A stretch of DNA of 64,000 nucleotides from Rhodobacteraceae bacterium UBA6213 (GTDB lineage Bacteria; Pseudomonadota; Alphaproteobacteria; Rhodobacterales; Rhodobacteraceae), in contig DISJ01000018.1 of the NCBI GenBank assembly GCA_002421605.1, forward strand, positions 1-64,000, given 5' to 3'. Below, piece by piece: positions 8,441-17,246 of the stretch (position 1 is the first letter of the stretch; the number at the start of each line of letters is the position of its first letter). The notes beneath the pieces are model-generated. The model saw only the letters and a list, made by a program, of their open reading frames with translations. It did no database searches and had not been told where the DNA came from. The position numbers were made by a program, and so were the translations under genes.

Positions 8441-8700
8441 GTGGATTCAACGCGCTCGGTGTGGGGTGGATTCCGCTGGCTGGCTTCCGCCGAGGTGGCT
8501 TCCACAAACTGGATTCCCTGGATTCCGCAAAGAATCCACCACGCCGAATGCATGTTTAGGCAAGCCTTTGAAAGTGAATCACTATTTCAGAAACCGCATC
8601 GCAAGTGGATTCCAGGTGGATTCCCCGGTGAAGAAGCCAGTCGCTAGCGAAATGCTGCGCTGCGCCCCCCCGCATACAAACTGGGCCGGGGAGGAACCAT
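8441..8700 (+). repeat. Dispersed TGG(A/C)TTCC array, copy 1
   Basis: Contains at least seven TGGATTCC/TGGCTTCC units spaced mainly 14, 15 and 14 bp, a GGATTC...GAATCC inverted pair able to fold, and a conserved tail of about 60 bp from the CTAGCGAAATGC element (8644) through a C-rich run to GAGGAACCAT (8691-8700). A homologous copy in the same orientation is at 53237-53518 with the same unit order and tail. Forward frames give short Trp/Pro/Gly-rich ORFs, which look like by-products. Function is unknown: a mobile non-coding element, a structured RNA or a recombination site are all possible. Confidence 0.75.
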
Positions 8701-8736
8701 CGGGAGGGGGGCGGCGCAGCCATCGCGGCAGATGGT

Positions 8737-9654
8737 TTAACTAACCTTCTTGCGCAGCCAGGTCGCCAGCCCCGCGTCCAGGACCATGCGGGCGAGTTGG
8801 TCAGGACCGACAAGTGTGACGCGGCCGTGCTCTGGGGCGGCGCCAATGTCGCCCGAGTGCCAGGCGAAGAACATGCGATGTACGCCATCCATTCGCGCCA
8901 TTCGTTCCACATAGTCGTTGAGTAGCGCTGGCGTCGCGCGCGACTTGACCTGTACGAATGCCCTTTCTTGCGTTGACGGTAGCACCAGCTCGATATCGAC
9001 CGTGTTTTGTACGCCGCCCGTCGCGCCCGTGCGTTTCCAACCACTGGACGAGAATACCAGATCGACCAGCAGCTCGAAGTCCTGCCAGGTCAGGAGCCCC
9101 ATCAACCCCGAGATGGCGGCGAACATCTGCGCTTCGGCCTCGATCGCAGCTTGCACCTGAGGCGTAACCTCGTCGCCCAACTTTCTCAGCAGATAGTCTT
9201 CAGCCTCGACCGCGCAGATTGTGCCACGAAATCCCTGGATCTTCAGCAGGCGCCCCGACAAGCGTTCAAAGAACAGATCCTCGCCACCGACTGTCTGCCC
9301 ATGCCAACCGTCCACTGTTCCGCGCCGTTTGGTTCCGTCGGGGAGCAGTTCGGCAAGGCCCCTCGGCCTACACCAGTACATTCGCCCAGCATGGAATGTG
9401 ATGAACACTGAGGATTCAGGGGCAGTGTAAAAGGTGTGGACCTGGTTCATGTCGCTGGTCAGCACAGCCTCGTTGCCCCCGCGCTGCGCGCGCCATGCCT
9501 CCCGAGCAGCGTCCCATTCCCCTGCAATGCAGAGATCGTGTGGCAGCTCACGATACCCAAACCGAAGGACGCCGTCGCGGATCGCTTCGGCTTCCCACTC
9601 ACCTCCACGGCCCAGCTTGATGTAGTGCGTGCTGGTCGCCTCAAGCCTTGGCAT
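8737..9654 (-). CDS. Mrr-like PD-(D/E)XK restriction endonuclease-domain protein
   Basis: A 305-residue protein. The N-terminal half has no recognised domain. The C-terminal part starts at LTWQDFELLVDLVFSSSGW, an Mrr-like helix, and carries the nuclease signature VDIEL ... FVQVKSRA (acidic residues then QxK). Mrr-like enzymes cut DNA, often modified DNA. The ATG at 9654 shares its A with the TAA of the upstream GIY-YIG gene, so translation is probably coupled. It is the last gene of the 17.2-8.7 kb operon, which holds a methyltransferase, a helicase and two other nuclease-type genes. This suggests it is an effector. Confidence 0.8.
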   Translation of the reverse strand: MPRLEATSTHYIKLGRGGEWEAEAIRDGVLRFGYRELPHDLCIAGEWDAAREAWRAQRGGNEAVLTSDMNQVHTFYTAPESSVFITFHAGRMYWCRPRGLAELLPDGTKRRGTVDGWHGQTVGGEDLFFERLSGRLLKIQGFRGTICAVEAEDYLLRKLGDEVTPQVQAAIEAEAQMFAAISGLMGLLTWQDFELLVDLVFSSSGWKRTGATGGVQNTVDIELVLPSTQERAFVQVKSRATPALLNDYVERMARMDGVHRMFFAWHSGDIGAAPEHGRVTLVGPDQLARMVLDAGLATWLRKKVS

Positions 9655-10862
9655 TAGTTCGCCTGCCCGGTTTGATCTTCTCGTTCGACGAGTGTCGCAG
9701 AGGCTGGATCGTAGCGGAAGTTGACGATTGTTCGATCCCTGATCCGCTCCACCGCCTCGTCGATCACGAAGAGCGGCACCATGAACCACTCTCGCGGCAC
9801 GACCGGACGGCCAAAGCGATCCCTGATCTCGATCTCGAACCGGGCAGGCTCGAAAATGCGATGGATCAGGTTTTCCAGTTTCGACCGATTGATGTTGAAC
9901 AACTCGTAGGTTGCTACGACCTCGACATCCGCCATCAGGAAGGTTGGCTGCAATCTGGCACCGGCAATCCGCTGCTTGACCCCTATGGTCGTGACGCCGA
10001 TCTTGTGAACGACGTCACGATGCATGGTGACCATTGGGTGTTCTGACTTGCTTCGAAGCACATAGATCGTGCCGCTGGCTTCGTCCCCTTCCTCAGCCTG
10101 GTCGGAGAAAAGCGGCCCGGCCACGGGCTCGGTAATCCGCCGCCCTGCTTCATCCTTGTTCAGCGCCCTTTGAAGCGACCGCATCAGCATGTTGCTTTCG
10201 GTGCCGTTGTCAAAAATCACTCGCAGCCGCGCGTCCGTTCGGCCCTGAGCGGTGATCTCGATCTCGCCCATTTCGGCGACGTAAGCCTTCTGACCGCCGA
10301 CGATGAAAAAACGACCAGGCGCTATTTCGGCCTTCATCTCGAAGGGACGCGAGGACCGGACGCCTTGGTCAAGATCCTTCTGCACTTGTTCAAACATCGG
10401 CTTGAAGGTGGCGAAATCTTCGCAGCGGGCGCGGCTGGCGATCTCTTCGGCGGCTTGTTTCTCAACACTGGAACGGACATGACGCAGCTCTGTGATGTCG
10501 GACAGTTCGGCCTCGACCCCAAGCTCGGCAAGAAGCGCCTCGTCATCAAGCTCCGCTTCAGCTTCCGCCAGAATGGCGGTTTGTTCGCCCAGCAGACCCT
10601 GATGGTCGATCGGTGCGACCAGCGCCCGGCATTCTGGCAGCTTCCTGATGCGGTCAAGCCGGACGGCGTAAAGGCGCTCAAAGATATCAAGGCCCTCGCC
10701 ATGCCGAGGGGCACGGCCGCGCTCGTCGAAAAAGCGCTGGATATCTTCGAACCCCGCAATGATCCGCTCTTCCTGCGGCGTGCGGCTGCCCACCCGCTTG
10801 GGTTCAACTTCGACGCCAAGTTCAGCGAGAAGGGCGTCATCATCGTCTGTGAATTCAGACAT
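9654..10862 (-). CDS. GIY-YIG nuclease-family protein (T5orf172/Mug113-like)
   Basis: A 402-residue protein. The acidic N-terminus (SEFTDDDDALLAELG) is repeated as EALLAELGVEAEL near residue 105, hinting at an internal duplication. The C-terminal domain matches T5orf172-type GIY-YIG nucleases: GTIYVLRSK, then HKIGVT, a basic R-containing helix (VKQRIAGARL) and the catalytic-type Glu in SKLENLIHRIF. Its start lies inside the end of the helicase gene (8-nt overlap) and its stop overlaps the Mrr-like gene by one base. It probably works with the helicase and the Mrr-like nuclease on DNA. The substrate cannot be told from sequence. Confidence 0.8.
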   Translation of the reverse strand: MSEFTDDDDALLAELGVEVEPKRVGSRTPQEERIIAGFEDIQRFFDERGRAPRHGEGLDIFERLYAVRLDRIRKLPECRALVAPIDHQGLLGEQTAILAEAEAELDDEALLAELGVEAELSDITELRHVRSSVEKQAAEEIASRARCEDFATFKPMFEQVQKDLDQGVRSSRPFEMKAEIAPGRFFIVGGQKAYVAEMGEIEITAQGRTDARLRVIFDNGTESNMLMRSLQRALNKDEAGRRITEPVAGPLFSDQAEEGDEASGTIYVLRSKSEHPMVTMHRDVVHKIGVTTIGVKQRIAGARLQPTFLMADVEVVATYELFNINRSKLENLIHRIFEPARFEIEIRDRFGRPVVPREWFMVPLFVIDEAVERIRDRTIVNFRYDPASATLVEREDQTGQAN

Positions 10863-12906
10863 GTGCTGCTTCAGCCTTCATTCGGGCAAGAAATGCGACA
10901 CCTTCAGCCATACGCTTTTCCCAGGCGTCCAGCGAGGTAATCGATGGCAAGCGACCCCGTTCCTTCTTGAATGCAAGCGCCCGCTTGGCAAGGTCACGAG
11001 CCTCCTCGGGAGTGAGGGAAACCTTCTTGCCTGCAATAACGGCAGCGACGCGCTTCAGGCTTTCCTCGCTCATGGACTTCGCGAGGATCGCATAGGCTTC
11101 GCCAAAGGGATTGATCTTGTCGATCAGGTCGATGTCCAGATCGCGGACGTTCATGAACTTCCGTACTCCATCAATCAGGGCGGTGTTCCCCGTTTTTTCG
11201 GCATCGATGCCGGTGGCGAGTTCCTTTGCTTTCTGGGTGAGGTTCAATGCGGCCACTGCGTGCTGGCGGACCGCTTCTTGATCGTGCTCATCCAGCTCGG
11301 GGTACCTTTCCTTGACGATCTTGCCCATTCGGATCTGGGTCATCTCTTCCGCCAGGGTTTCGCCGCCAGCATGATCGCCGTCGAACAAGCCCCGCGCGAT
11401 GGTGTTTCGGTCCTGGACGAAAGCGGTGATCACCTCGTTGAGGTCTTGCGCGCAAATCCGCGCAGCTTCCTTGCTCTTTGGCTCGGCCAGACCTTTGATT
11501 TCGATCTGAAACGTTCCGCTGGTTTCATTGAAACCGACATTGCATTTCGACGGATCGTAGCCGCCGTCCCCATAGTCAAAACCTGGATCGGCCGCGCTTG
11601 CCTGCGTTTTTGGCTTGAATTCAAACCGCGGGGCAAGAACCTGCTCCATCAGCAGGCTGGCGGCGATGGCCTTCAGCGTGTCGTTGACCGCCTCGGTCAC
11701 CGCCCCTTCCGAGGCATCGGGCTCCGCAATCAGGTTTGTAAACCGAGCGCGGAACTTGCTGGGCGCATCCCGCGTGGCGCGGCCGATGATCTGCACCACC
11801 TCAGTCAGGCTGGCACGATAGCCGACGGTCAGCGCATGCTCGCACCAGATCCAGTCGAAGCCTTCCTTTGCCATGCCCAGCGCGATGATGATGTCCACAT
11901 GGTCGCGGTTCATCTTCTGCGCGGGGTCTTTCAACGCGGCTGACACGCGGTCGCGGCGCGGGCCTTCGTCATCGACCAGATCGGCGATCCGCAGCACTCG
12001 GCCGTCTGGCAACTTGACCAGCTGGAAACCCGTCTCCGGATCGGTGCCTTGCCATTCGCCAAGAGCGTCGATGATGTGTTCGACCTCGCGATGCTTGTCC
12101 TTGGTGCTTTCGCGCGCATTCACATTCGGGATGTGCAGGATGGTTTTCTGGGCGGGGTCGAGTACGCGCAGGATGTCGTCCACATAGGGGCCGTTGTAGA
12201 AGAAATAGCCGATGTCGAGGTTCTTCAGCCATTGATAGCCGTTCAACTGCTCGTAGTAGGTATAGGTCACCGTTTCGAACTTGCTCTCGTCCTGCGGCAT
12301 CAAAACCGCCTCGGCATCGCCCCTGAAATAGCTGCCGGTCATCGCCACAACATGCACGCGGTCGCGCGTGAGGAAGCCGCCAAGATGCCCGCCCAGCTTG
12401 TTGTCGGGGTTGGCGCTGACATGGTGGAATTCGTCCACCGCAATCAGCCGGTCGTCGAAGGCCTCGACCCCGAACCGTTCCACCGCAAAGCGGAAGGTGG
12501 CATGGGTGCAGACCAGCACTCGGTCGCTGCTTTCCAGAAACGCGCCGACCGAGTTTACCTTGCCGCCGTCGGTGCCGGGCGAGTTGCAGAGGTTCCACCT
12601 CGGCTCCACCACCCAGTCGGCCCAGAAGCCGAACTTGGAAAGCGGTTCGTCGGCGAAGCTGCCGCCGATCGACTTTTCCGGCACCACGATGATCGCCTGC
12701 TTCAGGCCCTGGTTGTGCAGCTTGTCTAGGGCGATGAACATCAGCGCCCGGCTCTTGCCCGAGGCTGGCGGCGACTTGATCAGCAGGTACTGCTCGCCCC
12801 GCTTTTCATAGGCGCGCTCCTGCATGACGCGCATGCCAAGTTCGTTGGCGCGGGTGCTGCTGCCGTTGCGGGCATAGCTGACGGAGACGGAGGGGACGCT
12901 GTGCAT
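10855..12906 (-). CDS. Superfamily 2 DEAD/DEAH-type helicase
   Basis: A 683-residue protein with clear SF2 motifs: Walker A PPASGKS (46-52), motif II DEFHH (158-162), motif III-like MTGSYF (189-194) and motif VI QIIGRATR (372-379). A C-terminal region of about 250 residues has no recognised fold. SF2 enzymes of this kind act as ATP-driven translocases in restriction-type systems. The gene lies 72 bp downstream of the CoiA-like gene and overlaps the GIY-YIG gene by 8 bp. Together with the methyltransferase and nucleases it looks like the motor of a DNA-targeting system. I found no HsdR-type nuclease domain in it. Confidence 0.9.
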   Translation of the reverse strand: MHSVPSVSVSYARNGSSTRANELGMRVMQERAYEKRGEQYLLIKSPPASGKSRALMFIALDKLHNQGLKQAIIVVPEKSIGGSFADEPLSKFGFWADWVVEPRWNLCNSPGTDGGKVNSVGAFLESSDRVLVCTHATFRFAVERFGVEAFDDRLIAVDEFHHVSANPDNKLGGHLGGFLTRDRVHVVAMTGSYFRGDAEAVLMPQDESKFETVTYTYYEQLNGYQWLKNLDIGYFFYNGPYVDDILRVLDPAQKTILHIPNVNARESTKDKHREVEHIIDALGEWQGTDPETGFQLVKLPDGRVLRIADLVDDEGPRRDRVSAALKDPAQKMNRDHVDIIIALGMAKEGFDWIWCEHALTVGYRASLTEVVQIIGRATRDAPSKFRARFTNLIAEPDASEGAVTEAVNDTLKAIAASLLMEQVLAPRFEFKPKTQASAADPGFDYGDGGYDPSKCNVGFNETSGTFQIEIKGLAEPKSKEAARICAQDLNEVITAFVQDRNTIARGLFDGDHAGGETLAEEMTQIRMGKIVKERYPELDEHDQEAVRQHAVAALNLTQKAKELATGIDAEKTGNTALIDGVRKFMNVRDLDIDLIDKINPFGEAYAILAKSMSEESLKRVAAVIAGKKVSLTPEEARDLAKRALAFKKERGRLPSITSLDAWEKRMAEGVAFLARMKAEAAHV

Positions 12907-12978
12907 TGTGGCCTATCGTACTGATATGTTGTGCATTCTGAATGCGTTATATTTCGTGACGTGTTTCCCCAGTCAGAT

Positions 12979-13791
12979 TCAGCGACGTCGTCGAAAACGA
13001 TGAAGTCCAGTCCTTCGGAGAAGAGCTTGCTCGACTTTCTTCAGCTCGTAGTACTGAACGATAAACTCAAAGCCAGCTTCGACCGGAACATTCAGTTTGG
13101 TTGCAATATCTGTGATGGATGCGCTCAACTGATTTTGTAGCTGTGCATCATCAATGAAGTGCGATCCAGTGCGCAGACATTCGACAACGGATTTGCGATC
13201 GTAGCAACATAGAGTCGCCGCATCCAACACTCGCCCCGGCAGAAGACAGTAGAATGGCAATTCCACCCCGCAATCGAAAAGAACAACGTGGCGACTCTCC
13301 CTGAACTCCAAAGGTATGTTCTTTAGACCGCCAACAATTGCTCGAACACCGTTGAGTTGCCACCCCTTGCCTGACCGAAACGCACCTTCAATTTTCGCAA
13401 CCGTCTTTTTCAGCCGCGTAGCATCAACGATCCAGAGCATCTTCTTGTAAAATGCCTCTCTGGATTGAATTTCATCGGTTGAAATTGCCGAGTGCTGAAA
13501 CTCCAGAACAAGACCTGACGCGACCTTGACGTCAGCGATATGCCATTCTCCTGTTTCGGCGTCTTGATGTCTGACTTCCTGTTGCTCGTTTGGAAAATTC
13601 GCCTTCCAAGCCCGATGCCATTCTGTTTCAGGCTCCCACCAGGGGTCACAAGTTCTTGTGCCCTTGTGCGCCCAGTGCCAGATCTTCTGCTTCCCACACT
13701 TCGCAATAACGGGATCGCCGCAACCCGGGCATGCGCCCTTGGCGTCGGGGGTCGCTTCAATCCGTTGATCTGACACCAGCGCGAACTTCAT
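12979..13791 (-). CDS. CoiA-like protein with zinc-ribbon and nuclease-like motif
   Basis: A 270-residue protein. The N-terminus has a CPGCG...KCG zinc-ribbon-like segment followed by KIWHWAHKG, the signature of competence CoiA-like proteins. Next come ETEWHRAWK and the nuclease-type core HIADVKV...LVLEFQHS (Asp, then Glu-x-Gln), as in the CoiA nuclease fold. The C-terminal half is unassigned and ends in a basic RFRRRR tail. CoiA-family proteins are linked to competence, but homologues also occur in defence islands. It sits 11 bp after the methyltransferase gene. By eye it is richer in A/T than the helicase gene, suggesting a separate origin. Confidence 0.75.
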   Translation of the reverse strand: MKFALVSDQRIEATPDAKGACPGCGDPVIAKCGKQKIWHWAHKGTRTCDPWWEPETEWHRAWKANFPNEQQEVRHQDAETGEWHIADVKVASGLVLEFQHSAISTDEIQSREAFYKKMLWIVDATRLKKTVAKIEGAFRSGKGWQLNGVRAIVGGLKNIPLEFRESRHVVLFDCGVELPFYCLLPGRVLDAATLCCYDRKSVVECLRTGSHFIDDAQLQNQLSASITDIATKLNVPVEAGFEFIVQYYELKKVEQALLRRTGLHRFRRRR

Positions 13792-13802
13792 TTGAACCCC
13801 AG

Positions 13803-16547
13803 CTACCTTGCTACTCGTTCTTTCTTACCGGTCATCTTCGTGTACATCTCGAACAGCTTTTCCAGCCGTTCGGTATCGTTCTTGAAGCGGCGGCCGATGT
13901 AGATGCGTTCGAGGGTTTCGTCGTTGCGATCGTGGGCGGCTCGCAGGTTTTCGGGCATCTTTTCGGGGTCGTAGAGGTCGGCGATGGTGGCGGGGAAATG
14001 TGCCTCGCGGGCGAGGAGGATGTCTTCGGCGCAGGCGGTCAGGTCGGCCTTGTTCTTTTCGGTCAGAGTGGGGACGGGGAAGGTGTTCCAGCCGAGGGTG
14101 TTGGAATAGCGAATCCGAGTTTCAAGTTGTCCGCAAACCGCCTTTACCCATGCATAGTGTAGCCCTGAAGCCAAAAGCGCGAACATCCAAAGTGGCGGAT
14201 CAAATGACACAAACGCAAGATTCGAAATCACAACATCACCACGCAATATCGCAGGGGTAAGGTAGTCTCGGCTTTCCGTAGCAACACTCGGCAGAGCCAA
14301 GGCTCTTTGCGAGTCTTGGTGACGGATTTCGACAAATCGATAAGGCCGGTCCGACCAAGCCTGAGTAGCGATCTTCTTGCTCTTCTTACGTTCAGTGATC
14401 ACTGCGCTTACCCGCGCAGAGAGAAATTCGCTTGAGTGAGCTTCCTGTTGTCTGTCTTCAGGTATCCAAAAGCAAAACCTTGTTGACCCATTTATCACTT
14501 CTTCGGAACCGACGAACGGGCGAAGGAACTCCAGCGCAATTCGATCTGACTGTGGGACTTCTGATTTTGATCTTACAATAAGGTTGCCACCGTCTTTAGC
14601 AGCACTTCCGTTGGTCATTTCAGGAAGTTTGCTCAAGGGACGAGAAGCATTGCCAACAAAAGCATATGTGCTTGCCGTCAGATAGGGCGATATGCTGCTT
14701 ACAGAGCGAGCGGTTCCCTCGTCGAAGATCACCTTCTTTGTCTGGCGCTCCGCCTTACCAATTTGAACAATTACGACAGTAACCCCAGCATTGTTCTGCG
14801 CCAAGTTTGACCACTTGAACCCAGTGTGGGCGGATTCAATCACACAAGACTCAAAGATTATCGGCCAAAGAACACTGACCTGCTGCCCTTGGCAAATCGA
14901 GTTTGTTGTAACGAAAGAGGCAGATGTGCCCCCGCCTAGTGAGATCAGGTCGGCAGCTTTTCCAAAGAAACCGCAAATATAATCAAGACTGCGCCAACGA
15001 TCCGTGCGCTCAGCGAGAACAGAGCGAAGATCGCTCTTTTGCTCGTCGGTCTGTTTCTTGTCGCCAACATAAGGCGGGTTCCCGCAGATATAAGTCTCCC
15101 CACCCTCATTCTCGAAATCGATCTGAGCTTGATCCAGCGGCGTGTGGAACAGATCTTCTGCCACGAACTTCACCCCGGTTCCCGTGGGCGGGCAGATCGA
15201 CAGCCAGTCCAGCCGCAGGGCGTTGCCTTGGGTGATCCAGTTCTGCGCGTTCAGCGGCAGGAACTCGGCTCGCGCCTGCACCTCGCCACGATAGGTCACG
15301 TCGCACTGAAACTCGGCGATGATCAGCGCCAGACGGGCGATTTCGGCGGCAAAGTCACGCAGCTCGATCCCGCGGAAGTTGGTTTTTGGGATGGCGGTCT
15401 TGGCATCCGCCTCGCCCCGGCGCTGGTTGATCACCGCCTCGATCGCGCGCATTTCCTTGTAGGCGATGACAAGGAAGTTGCCCGACCCGCAGGCGGGGTC
15501 GAACACCCTGATCTTGGCCATCCGGTTGCGCAGGTTCAGCAGCTTGCGGGGGTTGTCGCCCGCCTCCTCCAACTGCGCGCGCAGATCGTCGAGGAAGAGC
15601 GGGTTCAGCACCTTCAGGATGTTCGGCACGGATGTGTAGTGCATGCCCAGCGCGGACCGCTCGCCCTCATCCGCGACGGCCTGGATCATGGAGCCGAAGA
15701 TGTCGGGGTTGATCTTGGTCCAGTCGAGGCTGCCGATGTGCAGAAGGTAGCTGCGCGCGATTTTGGAGAAGCGCGGAACGTCGGTGTCGCCAGAGAAGAG
15801 GCCGCCGTTGACATAGGGAAAGGCGTTGGCCCAGTTTCGCAGGTCAGACTTGGGGCGCAGGTCCAAGCGGGTGTTCATCGCGCGGAAGATTTCGCTGATC
15901 ACCCAGTGGGTGTTCGCGCTGTCCTTGTCGCTGAACTGGCTGACGGTGGTGGTGAACAGGGTGCCACCGTTGAAGATGCCAGTGTCTTCCGCAAAGAAGC
16001 AGAAGATCAGCCGGGCCATGAAGTGGTTCATGTCGTGGCGGCGCGCTTCGGTTCCCCATTCGGGGTTGTCCTTCAGCAGTTCGACATAAAGCCGGTTGAG
16101 GCGGCCAGTCGCCTTGATGTCAAAGGCGCTTTCGCGGATCTGCTTGACGGTGGTTATGCCCGCGAGCGGCAGGAAAAAGCCGAAATGGTCATGGAAATCG
16201 GGATAGGCGCAGGCGACGGGCGGGTCGTCCGAGGTCAGGTCTTCGGCCTCGAGCGTCTCGCCATCGGTCGCGAGAATGAAGCGTGCCTTGCCCTTGGCCG
16301 TGGCAGGACTGGCGCGTAGGGCGGCGATGGTGGCGGAGGTTTGGCCCGGTGCACATGTGGCAATGTGGATGTTGTTGGTCTGCAGCAAACCGCCGAGGTC
16401 GGACTTGTTCGACACTCCCTGACGCAGGCGTTTGAGCGTGGTTTCCTTGTTCCCAAAGGCTTCAAGGAACTGAAACGGGAATTCCTGCCGGTCGAAGGGT
16501 TTCTCGGCCAGTTCGGAAATGGCCTGTTCAATCTCGACGGCGTTCAT
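13803..16547 (-). CDS. MmeI-like class I adenine-specific DNA methyltransferase
   Basis: A 914-residue protein, the size of MmeI-type enzymes. Methyltransferase motif I FDPACGSGNF is at 349-358 and motif IV NPPYVG at 490-495 (gamma-class N6-adenine type). The helical spacer region (MNHFMARLIFCFFAEDTGIF) is typical of the family. The N-terminal region, a nuclease in MmeI, shows no E-x-K at the expected place (NIHIATCAPG instead), so this copy probably only methylates. The segment at 14110-15060 (residues about 496-812, the likely target-recognition part) is visibly more A/T-rich than both flanks. Its ATG overlaps the FitB-like stop (ATGA), and TGGAACGACCA precedes the start. Confidence 0.88.
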   Translation of the reverse strand: MNAVEIEQAISELAEKPFDRQEFPFQFLEAFGNKETTLKRLRQGVSNKSDLGGLLQTNNIHIATCAPGQTSATIAALRASPATAKGKARFILATDGETLEAEDLTSDDPPVACAYPDFHDHFGFFLPLAGITTVKQIRESAFDIKATGRLNRLYVELLKDNPEWGTEARRHDMNHFMARLIFCFFAEDTGIFNGGTLFTTTVSQFSDKDSANTHWVISEIFRAMNTRLDLRPKSDLRNWANAFPYVNGGLFSGDTDVPRFSKIARSYLLHIGSLDWTKINPDIFGSMIQAVADEGERSALGMHYTSVPNILKVLNPLFLDDLRAQLEEAGDNPRKLLNLRNRMAKIRVFDPACGSGNFLVIAYKEMRAIEAVINQRRGEADAKTAIPKTNFRGIELRDFAAEIARLALIIAEFQCDVTYRGEVQARAEFLPLNAQNWITQGNALRLDWLSICPPTGTGVKFVAEDLFHTPLDQAQIDFENEGGETYICGNPPYVGDKKQTDEQKSDLRSVLAERTDRWRSLDYICGFFGKAADLISLGGGTSASFVTTNSICQGQQVSVLWPIIFESCVIESAHTGFKWSNLAQNNAGVTVVIVQIGKAERQTKKVIFDEGTARSVSSISPYLTASTYAFVGNASRPLSKLPEMTNGSAAKDGGNLIVRSKSEVPQSDRIALEFLRPFVGSEEVINGSTRFCFWIPEDRQQEAHSSEFLSARVSAVITERKKSKKIATQAWSDRPYRFVEIRHQDSQRALALPSVATESRDYLTPAILRGDVVISNLAFVSFDPPLWMFALLASGLHYAWVKAVCGQLETRIRYSNTLGWNTFPVPTLTEKNKADLTACAEDILLAREAHFPATIADLYDPEKMPENLRAAHDRNDETLERIYIGRRFKNDTERLEKLFEMYTKMTGKKERVAR

Positions 16548-16966
16548 TGGTCGTTCCAGGGGTTAATCACGCGAACACCGCAGCCGTCGAAATCCTTGAC
16601 GTTGCGGGTGGCTATTGGGGCATCTGCGGCACGGGCGATGGCGGCGATCTGGCAGTCGGCCTCGGCAATAGGGCGACCGGCAGCTCGGCGCTGGGCGGCA
16701 ATCTCGGCATAGGCTTTGGCGGCGGCGCTGTCGAAGGGCAAGACACGCCCTTGGAAATCCTGATCGATCATCGCGTCGATGGCCAGTTGCAGCCGGTCGC
16801 GGCGCTGACCCTCTGGCAGGAAGGCCACCCCGGCGCGCAGTTCCGCTTCGGTCACCGCCGAGATGAACAGATCGCTCGCGTCGTGCTTGCCGAACCAGTC
16901 CAGCACAGTTTGCGCCGGTTTCGCGCGCATCAGTTCCGAGATCACATTGGTGTCGAGCAGGATCAT
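16544..16966 (-). CDS. FitB/VapC-type PIN-domain toxin
   Basis: A 140-residue PIN-domain protein starting MILLDTNVISELMR, with acidic residues at the usual places: D5, E11, E42 in VTEAELRAG and the C-terminal IAEADCQIAA and TRNVKDFDG. PIN toxins of this group cut RNA and are held inactive by a partner antitoxin. The upstream gene at 16970-17212 is that antitoxin, 3 bp away. Unusually, its stop overlaps the start of the methyltransferase gene, so the toxin-antitoxin pair heads the nuclease/helicase operon instead of standing alone. It may stabilise the operon or act as a fail-safe. Confidence 0.9.
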   Translation of the reverse strand: MILLDTNVISELMRAKPAQTVLDWFGKHDASDLFISAVTEAELRAGVAFLPEGQRRDRLQLAIDAMIDQDFQGRVLPFDSAAAKAYAEIAAQRRAAGRPIAEADCQIAAIARAADAPIATRNVKDFDGCGVRVINPWNDQ

Positions 16967-16969
16967 ATA

Positions 16970-17212
16970 TCACTCGAAGTCCGGCGCGGGCCGCATCGGG
17001 CCGCGTTTCGCCGGTGGCATGTCGATGCCGCCCAAAGCCGCGAACCGCGCATGGATCGCCTGACCGAGATTGCTCGGCGCGCTGGGCTGGCCGACAACTT
17101 GCCGCAGAATATCGCGCGCTTCTTCCTCCATCGATCGGCCATGCTCGGCCGCCCGGACGCGAAGTCGGCGTTTGACGTCATCGTCAAGGTTTCGAATCGT
17201 GATGCTGGCCAT
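16970..17212 (-). CDS. FitA/VapB-type ribbon-helix-helix antitoxin
   Basis: An 80-residue protein starting MASITIRNLDDDVKRRLRVRAAEHGRS, the FitA-type ribbon-helix-helix N-terminus, followed by MEEEARDILR and a proline-rich tail that would wrap the toxin. Such antitoxins bind their own promoter with the toxin. A 17-bp palindrome lies 35 bp upstream of the start, a fitting operator. It is the first gene of the seven-gene operon ending at 8737. Confidence 0.9.
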   Translation of the reverse strand: MASITIRNLDDDVKRRLRVRAAEHGRSMEEEARDILRQVVGQPSAPSNLGQAIHARFAALGGIDMPPAKRGPMRPAPDFE

Positions 17213-17246
17213 GGAACCCTCCGGTTGCAGGGAAGACGATATTCAC

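Larger units (their letters stand above)
7326..8736. other. Long stretch without a convincing gene
   Basis: Several overlapping ORFs of about 110-120 codons occur on both strands (for example 7622-7966 minus and 7773-8135 plus), but none has a recognisable motif, a good ribosome site and sensible composition together. The interval holds a hexamer repeat (8175-8205) and a dispersed repeat (8441-8700), noted separately. It is best read as decayed or non-coding DNA at the left edge of the accessory region. Confidence 0.5.

Noticed and set aside
8411..8647. Plus-strand ORFs rich in Trp, Pro and Gly over the repeat array
   Set aside because: They arise from TGG(A/C)TTCC units read as codons; no frame is kept between both array copies.
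10170..10940. Long plus-strand ORFs opposite the helicase, GIY-YIG and methyltransferase genes
   Set aside because: They are antisense reflections of high-GC coding sequence; the minus-strand frames carry the motifs.
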